Positions 27,272-35,833 of a stretch of 64,000 nt of DNA are shown here, piece by piece. Under the pieces are notes generated by a model that worked only from the letters and a program-made list of their open reading frames with translations, was not told where the DNA came from and did not search any database. Origin of the DNA: Novosphingobium album (ex Hu et al. 2023) (lineage in GTDB: Bacteria > Pseudomonadota > Alphaproteobacteria > Sphingomonadales > Sphingomonadaceae); contig NZ_JALHLE010000003.1 in assembly GCF_022832385.1 (NCBI RefSeq), positions 161,889 to 225,888 of the forward strand. The letters are read 5' to 3'. The position numbers and the translations under genes are program-made. Positions within the stretch are counted from its first letter, which is position 1. Every line of letters starts with the position of its first letter.

Positions 27272-27311
27272 CGTGCAAACTCCAAAATGTTTTGTGCGTT
27301 TCTGCAACTTA

Positions 27312-27325
27312 CTAACCTAGGTTAG
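27312..27325. promoter_or_regulatory. 14-base perfect palindrome, candidate operator
   Basis: CTAACCTAGGTTAG is its own reverse complement, and is flanked by GCAACT and AGTTGC, which extend the symmetry. It covers the -10 element of the promoter at 27319-27347, the usual place for a repressor site. Confidence 0.55.
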
Positions 27326-27347
27326 GAGTTGCCTCCCCAAAAGTCAA
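27319..27347 (-). promoter_or_regulatory. Sigma-70-like promoter of small exported protein gene
   Basis: On the minus strand TTGACT (27342-27347) and TAACCT (27319-27324) are separated by 17 bases. The predicted start of transcription lies about 40 bases before the ATG at 27271. Confidence 0.5.
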
Positions 27348-27607
27348 TTGCAATTGTTGCAAACGCAAAAGCAGTTTCCTCAACACGCAAAAACTAACGG
27401 TTTTCCAGACATTTCCACCTCTGCTGCGGCGCATCATTTGTTTGCAAGAGGCGCGAATCTCCTCCCCATGATCGTCCGCACGATGGGGTCCGAGGTTGAT
27501 CCTCAAGGGGTTTCCGCGCAAATCGGAGAGAACTTCAGAACCGGCTCCTGCAGCTCGTTTTCACGAGCATCAGGGGACGCAAGAACATATCTAGGGACTG
27601 GCAGCAA

Positions 27608-28837
27608 ATGTCGACAAAGGTCATGGAGGGCGTGCGGGTCCTCGAAGTAGCACAGTTCACCTTCACCCCCGCCGCCGGTGCGATTCTCGCTGACTGGGGC
27701 GCGGACGTGATCAAGATCGAGCACCCGGTGCGCGGCGACACGCAGCGCGGCTTCCTGAACATGGGCGGCGTCACGCTCGACCCGCAGCGCCACACCTTGT
27801 TCGAGCACCCCAACCGCGGCAAGCGCAGCGTCGGCATCGACCTGTCCACGCCGGAGGGCCAGGAAGTGCTCTACGAACTTGCCAAGCAGTGCGACGTATT
27901 CCTGACCAACTACCTTCCGCAGGTGCGCCAGAAGAACAAGTTCGACGTTGAACATATCCGCGCCGTCAATCCGGACATCATCTACGCGCGCGGCTCGGCG
28001 CTCGGCAACAAGGGCCCCGAACGTCTGGTCGGCGGCTTCGACGGCACCTGTTTCTGGTCGCGCAGCGGCGTTGCCTATTCGATGACCCCGGAAGAACTTC
28101 CGGGCCCGCTCTCACAAGGTATTCCGGCGTTCGGCGATTCCATCGGCGGCATGTTCATCGCCGGCGGCATTTCGGCCGCGCTCTATCACCGTGAGAAGAC
28201 TGGTGAGACTTCCGAACTCGACGTGTCGCTGCTGAGCACCGCGGCATGGGCCTCGGGCGCACTGATCGCGCAAGTTGCGGAAACCGGCGTGCTCACCCGC
28301 AATCCGATGCCGGGTTCGGGCGGCGCGGCGCGCAATCCGTTCATGGGCAACTACCAGACCTCGGACAACGGCACGATCAACCTCTGCACGATTTCGCCCA
28401 CCGGCCACATCAAGAGCCTGTTCGAGCATATCGGCGTTCCCGAAGCGGCGGACGATCCACGCTTCTCCGATCCGCGCGCGCTGTTTGAGAACGCCGGCGC
28501 CGCGAGCGACATCCTGGTGAAGGCTTTCGCCGAAAAGCCGTTCGAATACTGGCGCCAGCATCTCAAGACCTTCTCAGGCCAGTGGGCTCCGATCCAGAGC
28601 TTCGCCGACCTGCTCACCGATGAACAGGCCCTCGCCAACGACATGATCGTCGAAGTCGAGGCGGCCGACGGCGGCGCCCCGCTCAAGTTGGTCCGCGGAC
28701 CTGTGCAGTGGAACGGCGAAGCGCTCGAAACCACCCGCTCTCCGCAGGCATCGGAGCACACCGAAATCGTGCTCATGGAAATGGGCGTCGAATGGGACAA
28801 GATCGAAGAATGGAAGGCCAAGGGCGCCATCGCCTGA
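27608..28837 (+). CDS. Class III CoA-transferase (CaiB/BaiF family), first copy
   Basis: A 409-residue enzyme that moves CoA between carboxylic acids. It has the N-terminal signature [10 protein letters not shown], then [21 protein letters not shown], and the catalytic Asp in SELDVSLL (about residue 205). It is followed after 46 bases by a paralogue of nearly the same length and with many identical blocks. The pair leads an operon with a small Cys protein, an acyl-CoA ligase, a third CoA-transferase and an amidohydrolase. The substrate is unknown. Confidence 0.92.
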   Translation: MSTKVMEGVRVLEVAQFTFTPAAGAILADWGADVIKIEHPVRGDTQRGFLNMGGVTLDPQRHTLFEHPNRGKRSVGIDLSTPEGQEVLYELAKQCDVFLTNYLPQVRQKNKFDVEHIRAVNPDIIYARGSALGNKGPERLVGGFDGTCFWSRSGVAYSMTPEELPGPLSQGIPAFGDSIGGMFIAGGISAALYHREKTGETSELDVSLLSTAAWASGALIAQVAETGVLTRNPMPGSGGAARNPFMGNYQTSDNGTINLCTISPTGHIKSLFEHIGVPEAADDPRFSDPRALFENAGAASDILVKAFAEKPFEYWRQHLKTFSGQWAPIQSFADLLTDEQALANDMIVEVEAADGGAPLKLVRGPVQWNGEALETTRSPQASEHTEIVLMEMGVEWDKIEEWKAKGAIA

Positions 28838-28883
28838 GGCGGCGCACTTTTTCCTGAGCCTTTAAAGGGAGACGAAAGCGGAC

Positions 28884-30110
28884 ATGAAGCAGGTGATGAA
28901 AGGCGTCAGGGTGCTCGAAGTCGCCCAGTTCGTCTTCGTCCCTGCGGCCGGAGCGGTTCTGGCGGACTGGGGCGCCGACGTCATCAAGGTCGAGCATCCC
29001 GTACGGGGCGACACCCAGCGCGGGATGCTGACGATCGCGGGGGCCAGGCTTGATCCCGTCGTCAACCCGATGATCGAGCATCCCAACCGGGGCAAGCGCA
29101 GCATCGGCATCGACGTCGCCACACCTGAGGGGCAGGCCCTGATCTACGAGTTGGCCAAGAGCGCCGACGTGTTCCTGACCAACTACCTCCCGTCTGCCCG
29201 GCAGAAGCTCAAGATCGACGTCGAGCATATCCGTGCGGTCAATCCGGACATCATCTATGCCCGCGGCAGCGGTTTCGGCGACAAGGGACCGGACCGCGAT
29301 CGCGGCGCCTTCGACGCCACCGCGTTCTGGATCCATTCGGGCCTTGCCCATGCATGCACACCGCAAGAGTTTGACGTGCCACTGACCATGGGCGTGGGCG
29401 GGTTCGGCGATTCCATCAGCGGGATGTATCTGGCAGGCGGCATCGCTGCAGCACTCTATAACCGCACGCAGACAGGCGAGACATCCGAAGTCGACGTGTC
29501 GCTCTTCAACAGCGCGATGTGGTCGATGGGTCAGGTGGCCGGCACCTATCTTCACACAGGCAAGATGATGCGCGTCAGCACCCCTCAGGCTGGCGGCGCT
29601 GCAGTCAATCCGTTCCTTGGCCATTTCAAGACTGCCGACGGGCGCGTCATCAGCCTGTTCATCATGGTCCCCGGCCCTTACATCCGCGACACCTTCACGC
29701 ATCTCGGCATTCCCGAGGCCGCCGACGACCCGCGCTTTGCCGATGCTCTTTCGCTAATGGAAAACAGCGCAGCAGCGAGCGAGCTCATTACCAGTGCCAT
29801 TGCCGCAAAGCCGTTCGCCTACTGGTGCGAGCACCTGCAGACCATGCGCGGCCAATGGGCCGCCGTGCAGACTATGCTGGACCTTGGGAGCGACCCGCAG
29901 GCGATCGCGAACGACACATTCATGGAAGTCGACCCGATTGACGGCTCATCGCCCATGCGGATCGTGCGCAGTCCGGTTCAATTTGATCACGAACCCTTTG
30001 CAACGCCTCGTGCCCCGCAGCTATCGGAACATACTGAGACGGTACTGCTGGAGCTCGGCCTTGAATGGGACGATATCGAGCGCCTAAAGTCCAGCGGTGC
30101 AATTGCATGA
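28884..30110 (+). CDS. Class III CoA-transferase (CaiB/BaiF family), second copy
   Basis: A 408-residue paralogue of the preceding protein, sharing blocks such as FLTNYLP and [17 protein letters not shown]. The catalytic Asp is in SEVDVSLF (about residue 204). The start is ATG 28884. The two may form a heteromer or act on related acids. It is in the same operon. Confidence 0.92.
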   Translation: MKQVMKGVRVLEVAQFVFVPAAGAVLADWGADVIKVEHPVRGDTQRGMLTIAGARLDPVVNPMIEHPNRGKRSIGIDVATPEGQALIYELAKSADVFLTNYLPSARQKLKIDVEHIRAVNPDIIYARGSGFGDKGPDRDRGAFDATAFWIHSGLAHACTPQEFDVPLTMGVGGFGDSISGMYLAGGIAAALYNRTQTGETSEVDVSLFNSAMWSMGQVAGTYLHTGKMMRVSTPQAGGAAVNPFLGHFKTADGRVISLFIMVPGPYIRDTFTHLGIPEAADDPRFADALSLMENSAAASELITSAIAAKPFAYWCEHLQTMRGQWAAVQTMLDLGSDPQAIANDTFMEVDPIDGSSPMRIVRSPVQFDHEPFATPRAPQLSEHTETVLLELGLEWDDIERLKSSGAIA

Positions 30111-30171
30111 CGGACCGCAAGCCCCACATGCAAAAAAACAAAGCAGATAACACGATACAAAGGAAATCGAG

Positions 30172-30462
30172 ATGAAGCCTGGAACCCGCCTGAAGAGCGC
30201 CGCCTGCGACACCGAAGTCATGGTGATCCGCTGCGCCGACGGCCAGATCGAATGCGGCGGTGCACCGATGGGCGAAGCCAAGCCCGCTGAAGCTGCGCCG
30301 CTGTCCTCCGACTTCTCGGCCGGCACACTGATGGGCAAGCGCTATGTCGATGCCGACGGCAAGTACGAGCTGCTCTGTGTGAAGCCCGGCAAGGGCTCGC
30401 TTTCGGTCGATGGCGTCGCGCTGGTCGTCAAGGACGCCAAGCCGCTCCCCGCTTCCGACTGA
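30172..30462 (+). CDS. Small cysteine-containing protein, unknown function
   Basis: A 96-residue protein with Cys near 11, 21, 28 and 69. The N-terminal half reads TRLKSAACDTEVMVIRCADG and then IECGGAPM. From memory, small proteins with a CDTEV...CGG.PM pattern lie beside acyl-CoA ligases in Actinobacteria. AAGGAAATCGAG precedes the ATG. It sits between the CoA-transferases and the ligase. Metal binding through the cysteines is possible but not shown. Confidence 0.75.
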   Translation: MKPGTRLKSAACDTEVMVIRCADGQIECGGAPMGEAKPAEAAPLSSDFSAGTLMGKRYVDADGKYELLCVKPGKGSLSVDGVALVVKDAKPLPASD

Positions 30463-30504
30463 TCCCGGCAACAGCCCAACGTTACGCCAAGGCCGCAATA
30501 GACA

Positions 30505-32004
30505 ATGAACATCGCTCTCCTTCTCGAAATGGCGGCAGAAGCCGCATCCGACCGCGTCGCCCTCGTATGCGACGGCAAGCGGTGGACTTACGGAGATCTG
30601 CTCGATGCCGCGCGCGGCGCGTTCGAGCTGATCCAGGAAAGCGAGGCCGAATACGTCGCCCTGCTCGATGAGAGCAGCGAAGCGGCAGTGATTGCCGTGT
30701 TCGGTGCAGCGCTTGCCGGCGTGCCCTACTGCCCGCTCAATTACCGCCTGCCCGACGCCGACCTTGCCGCCCTGCTTGGCCGGGTCGCCCCGGCGCTGGT
30801 GGTCGGCGACGAGGAACGCATCACCCGCATCGCGGGCGATCAGGGCCACACGATCTTCTCGCGCGAGGAATTCACGCTCAAGGTGCAGGAAACCGTGCCC
30901 GAGCCGGATTCGCGCGAATACGATCCGGGCGAAGGCATAGCCATCCAGCTCTTCACCAGCGGCACCACCGCAGCGCCCAAGGCTGCGATCCTGCGTCACT
31001 CGAACCTGCTGGGCTACATCCTCGGCACCGTCGAGTTTGCCTCCGCCGACGAGGCCGACGCCGCGCTGGTCGTCGTGCCTCCGTACCACATCGCGGGCAT
31101 CTCGGCGCTGATGAGCTCGATCTACTCGCTGCGCAAGATCGTGATGCTGCCTAACTTCTCGCCCGAAGGCTGGCTGGAACTGGTGCATAGCGAAGCCGTC
31201 ACCAACGCCTTCGTGGTGCCGACCATGCTAGCGCGCATTGTCGATGCCATGGAAAAGGGCGTGACCGTAAACACCGGCAGCTTGCGCGCCATTGCCTATG
31301 GCGGTGGCAAGATGCCGCTTGAGGTGATCCACAAGGCGCTCGAGCGCTTCCCCGGAGCTGGCTTCACCAATGCCTATGGCCTCACCGAAACCAGCTCGAC
31401 AGTGGCTCTGCTCGGCCCGGACGATCACCGCGAGGCGCTGGCATCCGACGATCCCAAGGTCCGTGCGCGCCTGACTTCGCTGGGCAAGCCCATCCCAACG
31501 GTCGAGATGCAGATCCGCGGCGAGAACGGCGAAGTGCTCGGTCCCAACGAGGCGGGCGAAATCTATGTGCGCGGCGATCAGGTCTCGGGCGAATACAAGG
31601 AAAAGAGCGCGCTCGACGCCGAGGGCTGGTTCCCCACCCGCGACGCCGGGTACATGGACGAGCACGGCTACCTCTTCCTCTCGGGCCGCGCCGACGATGT
31701 GATCGTGCGCGGCGGCGAGAACATGTCGCCCGGCGAAATCGAGGACGTGCTGCTCACGCACCCCGCCATTGCCGATGCCTGCGCCTGCGCCATTCCCTCG
31801 GTGGAATGGGGGGAAACCGTAGGGGCCGCCCTCGTCACCCGCGAGGGGCATGACGCACCGAGCGAGGATGAACTGAAAACCCTGGTCCGCTCACGGCTGC
31901 GCTCCTCGCGCGTGCCCGAGAAGATCAGGTTCGTGGACGAGTTGCCCTACAACGAAATGGGCAAGCTGCTGCGGCGCAAGGTCAAGGAAGTCCTTGCCAA
32001 CTGA
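30505..32004 (+). CDS. Acyl-CoA synthetase (AMP-forming)
   Basis: A 499-residue ANL-family ligase that activates a carboxylic acid with ATP and CoA. The P-loop is FTSGTTAAPKAAI, followed by AYGLTETSSTV and the hinge GRADDVIVRGGENMSPGEIED. The C-terminal catalytic Lys is in EMGKLLRRK. It starts the CoA route in this operon, next to CoA-transferases that could also activate acids. The substrate is unknown. Confidence 0.92.
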   Translation: MNIALLLEMAAEAASDRVALVCDGKRWTYGDLLDAARGAFELIQESEAEYVALLDESSEAAVIAVFGAALAGVPYCPLNYRLPDADLAALLGRVAPALVVGDEERITRIAGDQGHTIFSREEFTLKVQETVPEPDSREYDPGEGIAIQLFTSGTTAAPKAAILRHSNLLGYILGTVEFASADEADAALVVVPPYHIAGISALMSSIYSLRKIVMLPNFSPEGWLELVHSEAVTNAFVVPTMLARIVDAMEKGVTVNTGSLRAIAYGGGKMPLEVIHKALERFPGAGFTNAYGLTETSSTVALLGPDDHREALASDDPKVRARLTSLGKPIPTVEMQIRGENGEVLGPNEAGEIYVRGDQVSGEYKEKSALDAEGWFPTRDAGYMDEHGYLFLSGRADDVIVRGGENMSPGEIEDVLLTHPAIADACACAIPSVEWGETVGAALVTREGHDAPSEDELKTLVRSRLRSSRVPEKIRFVDELPYNEMGKLLRRKVKEVLAN

Positions 32005-33202
32005 CATCCAGCCATCCGGCCCGGCGCTGCCACTGGCGCGCTGGGCCGGCCGGCAGCTCAGAGCCATGGCGCATGACTATGGCCTGCCAGCAATTGCAGC
32101 ACTCGACGGTGCAACGCTGATGGGCGAGCGCGGGTCGAACAACGGCTATACCATCAGCGGACGCACTTCAGCGGGGCTCGGCGGAAGCCGCCTGCTGCCA
32201 ACCCGTGACGGCGGATGGTTCGCTCTCACGCTGATCCGCGACATCGACCGCGAGTTGCTGCCCGCCCTGTTTTGCGATGCCGGTTTCGATCACACTGCCG
32301 AAGGCGCGATCGATGCCGCGGTGGTCCGCTTCGATTGTGCCGAACTGGTTGAGCGCGGGAGAGCGCTCGGTCTGCCGGTAGCTTCGGCTGACGAATTCCC
32401 TGCCTCGCCACCCGTTGAAGTCATGGTGCAAGGCGAACATCGCCAACGCGTAGGAGGTGACCGACGGCTGGTTATCGACCTTTCCGCCATTTGGGCAGGC
32501 CCGCTGGCCGGACACCTGTTCTGGCAGGCCGACATGGAAGTCGTAAAAGTCGAGAGTCGCACACGCCCCGACCTGATCCGTCGCGACGATCCAGCAACTT
32601 TCGACCTGATCAATCAGGGCAAGGCCAACATTCTCGTCGATTTCGCCAGCGAGCAGGAGAAAGCCGCACTTATTGCCCTCATCCGCCGCGCCGATGTGGT
32701 CATCGAATCCTCTCGCCCACGCGCGCTCCGCCATCTCGGCATCGACGCCGATGCGCTGGTGCGAGAGGTGCCCGGGCTTGTCTGGCTTTCGGTCACCGGG
32801 CATGGTGCAAGTGAGGAACCCGCCAACTGGGTCGGCATCGGCAATGACTGCGGCGTAGCGGGCGGCCTTTCGCGAGCCATGGCCGAGCTGACCGGTGAGA
32901 TCGGCTACGTGGGCGATGCCATTGCCGACCCACTCACCGGCATCGTCGCCGCGCGCGAAGGCCTTGCCGCACTGCGCAGTGGCAAGGCCCAGCGCATCGG
33001 CCTGTCGATGAGCGCGATCGTTGCCATGGCTCTAGCCGAGGAACAGGCTCACGACCGGGCGGCCTTAGACGCCGAACTCCGGGCGTGGGGCACCTCGGTG
33101 GGAGCACCCTTCCCTAACGTCCCGCGCCGCGCCATTCAGGGCGAAGTGCGAGCAACCGGCGCCGACACTGCCCGTTATCTGCCGGAACTCGCGCAGTGCT
33201 GA
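31994..33202 (+). CDS. CoA-transferase of CaiB/BaiF type with permuted domain order
   Basis: A 402-residue protein. The usual N-terminal CaiB signature (VIDLSAIWAGPLAG, then EVVKVESRTRPDLIRR) only appears near residue 155. The first 150 residues, with DGGWFALTLIRDIDRELLPAL and RGRALGLPVASADE, look like the C-terminal part of the family. The chain ends soon after the central GYVGDAIADPLTGIVAAREG. This is an apparent circular permutation. I recall actinobacterial relatives with the same order. The start is TTG 31994, overlapping the ligase stop by 11 bases; ATG near residue 25 is an alternative. The catalytic Asp cannot be placed with certainty. Confidence 0.78.
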   Translation: MPTDIQPSGPALPLARWAGRQLRAMAHDYGLPAIAALDGATLMGERGSNNGYTISGRTSAGLGGSRLLPTRDGGWFALTLIRDIDRELLPALFCDAGFDHTAEGAIDAAVVRFDCAELVERGRALGLPVASADEFPASPPVEVMVQGEHRQRVGGDRRLVIDLSAIWAGPLAGHLFWQADMEVVKVESRTRPDLIRRDDPATFDLINQGKANILVDFASEQEKAALIALIRRADVVIESSRPRALRHLGIDADALVREVPGLVWLSVTGHGASEEPANWVGIGNDCGVAGGLSRAMAELTGEIGYVGDAIADPLTGIVAAREGLAALRSGKAQRIGLSMSAIVAMALAEEQAHDRAALDAELRAWGTSVGAPFPNVPRRAIQGEVRATGADTARYLPELAQC

Positions 33203-34623
33203 TCCGCAACGCAGAAGTTTGGGGTATTGGCCTGCAGGACGTCCGGATCGCGGGCACCAGCATCGCCGAGACCGGCACTTTGCCTCCCCTTCCCGGCGAA
33301 GCCGTCGTGGACGCCCGTCGCGGCGCGCTGCTGCCCGGTCTGCACGACCATCATATACACCTCGCCGGTCTCGCGGCGGACAAGGCCTCGATCGCTTGCG
33401 GACCACCGGACGTCAGGGACGCCGAGGGCCTAGCCCGCGCTCTGGCGCGACCTGGCGCTGGCTGGATCAGGGGCACCGGGTTTCACGAGAGCGTTCTGGG
33501 CGGCACCTTGCCCGACGCCGCCACGCTCGATCGGCTCGTCCAGCACCGTCCGCTGCGGCTGCAGCACCGGACCGGCCGGATGTGGCTGCTCAACTCTCTG
33601 GCGCTTGACGACTTGCTGTCGCGATCCGTACCACCCGATGGCCTCGAACGTGAAAGCGGACGTTTCACCGGCCGCCTGTTCGACGAGGATGCATGGCTGC
33701 GTCAGGCGCTGGGCAGCCGCCCTCCCGATTTTGGCGAGGTAAGCCACAACCTCACCGCCTGTGGGGTTACCGGCGTGACCGACATGTCCCCGCGCAACGA
33801 CCCGGAAATGGCCCGGCACTTCGCCGCACAGATAGCCGGGGGATCATTGCTGCAAGCGACCTTACTGGCAGGCGCGCTTTCGCTCGCCGAAGCGCCGCAG
33901 GAAGGCTGGCGCCTCGGTCCGCTCAAGCTCCATCTGCACGAGGCCGCTTTCCCCGACTTCGAGGACACGCTTGCGTTCATCCGCGCAGGCCACGCGCAAG
34001 GACGGCCGCTGGCGGTCCATTGCGTGACCGAAGCCGAACTCGTCTTCACGCTGGCATTGCTGGAGGAATGCGGCGCGCTGCCCGGCGACCGAATCGAACA
34101 TGTCTCGGTAGCACCACCCGAACTGGTGGCGCGTATGGCCGCACTGGGCGTGCAGGCGTGCGTGCAGCCGCACTTCATCGCTGAACGCGGGGATCGCTAT
34201 CTGGCAGATGTCGAGCCGCGCCATCACGGTGACCTTTACCTGCTGCGCAGCTTGCACGACGCCGGCCTCGCCCTGGCAGGCGGCAGCGATGCGCCATACG
34301 GCCGCCACGATCCCTGGACCGCGATGGCTGCGGCCGTCAGCCGCAAGACGTCAGGCGGGGCAACCATCGGCGCTGGGGAGGCGCTCACACCTGAGGAAGC
34401 CTTGTCGCTCTATCTCGCCGATCCGCTTGACTTCGCCCGGCAGCGCCGCATCGCACCCGGCGAAACGGCCGACTTGTGCCTGCTCGACTGCCCGTGGACA
34501 CAAGCGCGGGAACGGCTCACCAGTTCTGACGTCGCGGCGGCGTGGATTTCAGGAAATCTCGTCCATCAACGCATCGATCAGCCCCCAATCGAGTGCCCGG
34601 CTGGCCTTGATACGGCGCCCTGA
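33196..34623 (+). CDS. Amidohydrolase_3 (YtcJ-like) family hydrolase
   Basis: A 475-residue metal-dependent hydrolase. The metal motif is PGLHDHHIHL with HxH at 53-55; a central HCVTEAEL and EHVSVAPPEL follow, and the late Asp is in AGGSDAPYGRHDPW. The start is GTG 33196, overlapping the CoA-transferase stop. Its last 75 bases overlap the end of the crotonase gene on the other strand. It may open an amide or ring before CoA activation, but the substrate is unknown. Confidence 0.85.
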   Translation: MLIRNAEVWGIGLQDVRIAGTSIAETGTLPPLPGEAVVDARRGALLPGLHDHHIHLAGLAADKASIACGPPDVRDAEGLARALARPGAGWIRGTGFHESVLGGTLPDAATLDRLVQHRPLRLQHRTGRMWLLNSLALDDLLSRSVPPDGLERESGRFTGRLFDEDAWLRQALGSRPPDFGEVSHNLTACGVTGVTDMSPRNDPEMARHFAAQIAGGSLLQATLLAGALSLAEAPQEGWRLGPLKLHLHEAAFPDFEDTLAFIRAGHAQGRPLAVHCVTEAELVFTLALLEECGALPGDRIEHVSVAPPELVARMAALGVQACVQPHFIAERGDRYLADVEPRHHGDLYLLRSLHDAGLALAGGSDAPYGRHDPWTAMAAAVSRKTSGGATIGAGEALTPEEALSLYLADPLDFARQRRIAPGETADLCLLDCPWTQARERLTSSDVAAAWISGNLVHQRIDQPPIECPAGLDTAP

Positions 34624-35502
34624 CAGGATCATCAGCAAGGCCCTCTGGCGCCCGATGCGCCGCGTCAGCGACACACAGCCGCCTGCGCCGGGCAGGATGC
34701 CCATGGCCAGTTCTGGAAGCTGGAACCAGGAACGGCGCGTGGCGGTAATCCTGCGCGCATAGGCCGCCAGTTCAAGCCCGGCACCCACACAGGCACCGTC
34801 GACCTCCACTTCGAGCCGTCCGGCGCACCGCACCGCCTCTCGCGCCGGAAGCGTCAGGCAGCGAATCCGGTGGGCCGTGGCCGGATCGGTCGTCGTGCCG
34901 AATTCCGAAAGTTCCGCGCCGAGGCTGAACGCCTTGCCCTTGGCTCGCAACACGATGCGCGCAATCGTCTCGTCGACATTGGCCAGTCCGAAAGCCTCGT
35001 GCAGGCGATCGCGCATCGCACGGTCAATGGCATTGCCCGCCTCCGGCCGGTCAAGCGTAACGACAAGATCATCATTGACGCGTGACAGATCGACACGCCC
35101 TTCCGGCTTGGCTTCGCGCAACGGCTGCACGGCTATCCATGCCCTGTGGGCTGCACTGCCCTGCAACATGGCATAGGCCATGGATTCCGCTGCAAGCCCC
35201 TCTTCGAGTGAGAGCGACGGCACCAATCGCAGGAGCTGCGTGACCGCCGCAGCAGCCAACGGCTGGCGCGCGATGGCATCGGCAATGGCGGCGGCCTCAA
35301 AACCGGCTTCAACGATTGTATCCATCCGGTGCGCCAGGCGATGATCGCGCGGTCCAATCCCGATCACCGGGCACGGCGGAAGCACCAATTCCGAAACATC
35401 GTTCTCCTCCTGACCGAGATCGACGAAGGCTGCTGGCTCGCGCCACTGCCCGGCTTCTCTGGCCAGATCCGCCGCTGATACCCCGAGTACCCCGAAAAAC
35501 AT
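34549..35502 (-). CDS. Enoyl-CoA hydratase/isomerase (crotonase) with permuted order
   Basis: A 317-residue protein. The crotonase core begins near residue 135 (DLVVTLDRPEAGNAIDRAM), with oxyanion-hole segments KAFSLGAELSEFG and GACVGAGLELAAY, and a catalytic-type Glu in PELAMGILPGAGG. The chain ends at ALDWGLIDALMDEIS, where the usual C-terminal helices should follow. Instead the first 130 residues hold SLSLEEGLAAESMAYAMLQ and HRAWIAVQP, which look like those helices. This is an apparent circular permutation, as in the CoA-transferase two genes away. It overlaps the amidohydrolase 3' end by 75 bases tail to tail. Confidence 0.82.
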   Translation of the reverse strand: MFFGVLGVSAADLAREAGQWREPAAFVDLGQEENDVSELVLPPCPVIGIGPRDHRLAHRMDTIVEAGFEAAAIADAIARQPLAAAAVTQLLRLVPSLSLEEGLAAESMAYAMLQGSAAHRAWIAVQPLREAKPEGRVDLSRVNDDLVVTLDRPEAGNAIDRAMRDRLHEAFGLANVDETIARIVLRAKGKAFSLGAELSEFGTTTDPATAHRIRCLTLPAREAVRCAGRLEVEVDGACVGAGLELAAYARRITATRRSWFQLPELAMGILPGAGGCVSLTRRIGRQRALLMILSGRRIKASRALDWGLIDALMDEIS

Positions 35503-35833
35503 GGCTTTCGCGTTACTCCCTCACGTCTGACGTTTGTCGTGCGCCAGCCATGGCCTGCCGGATCGGCATTGACCAGCCCCGTTCGTAGTTCGACAATCAC
35601 CCTCAGGATCATGCCGGTGTGCCGGACCCCTCACATCGCAATGCTTCCGAATGCAAGTTTCTTGAGCCAGTATATATATCGCCCCCTTGATCAACAGCAT
35701 TGTTGATGCTAACCAAGCTGAGCAAAAAACGAATTAAGCTCATTTTTTCTGGGCTCGACTCGGACAAAATGAAACCGGGACCCACTCGGGGAAGAAGCGA
35801 ATTCCACATCCACTCGGAGGGAGGAGAGACCTC
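35503..35833. other. Divergent intergenic region, crotonase / IclR gene
   Basis: A 331-base gap that holds the IclR promoter and operator (35687-35715). To the right, TGAGC and GCTCA flank 14 bases and are followed by six Ts (about 35718-35747), a weak terminator-like hairpin in the IclR leader. The crotonase promoter was not found. No gene is credible. Confidence 0.45.
35687..35715 (+). promoter_or_regulatory. Promoter of IclR gene with inverted repeat in spacer
   Basis: TTGATC (35687-35692) and TAACCA (35710-35715) are 17 bases apart. The inverted repeat ATCAACA-GCAT-TGTTGAT (35690-35707) fills the spacer and overlaps the -35. This is a likely operator, probably for the IclR protein itself. 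Confidence 0.5.

Larger units (their letters stand above)
27272..27607. other. Divergent intergenic region before CoA-transferase pair
   Basis: A 336-base gap, AT-richer than its surroundings near the left end. It holds the minus-strand promoter and palindrome described separately, and repeats of the form CAATTGCAATTG near 27345-27357. The right part must contain the promoter of the CoA-transferase operon, but I cannot place it. No gene is credible here. Confidence 0.5.

Noticed and set aside
35718..35747. Transcription attenuator in the IclR leader
   Set aside because: The stem is only 5 bases with a 14-base loop; too weak to call as a terminator although six Ts follow.
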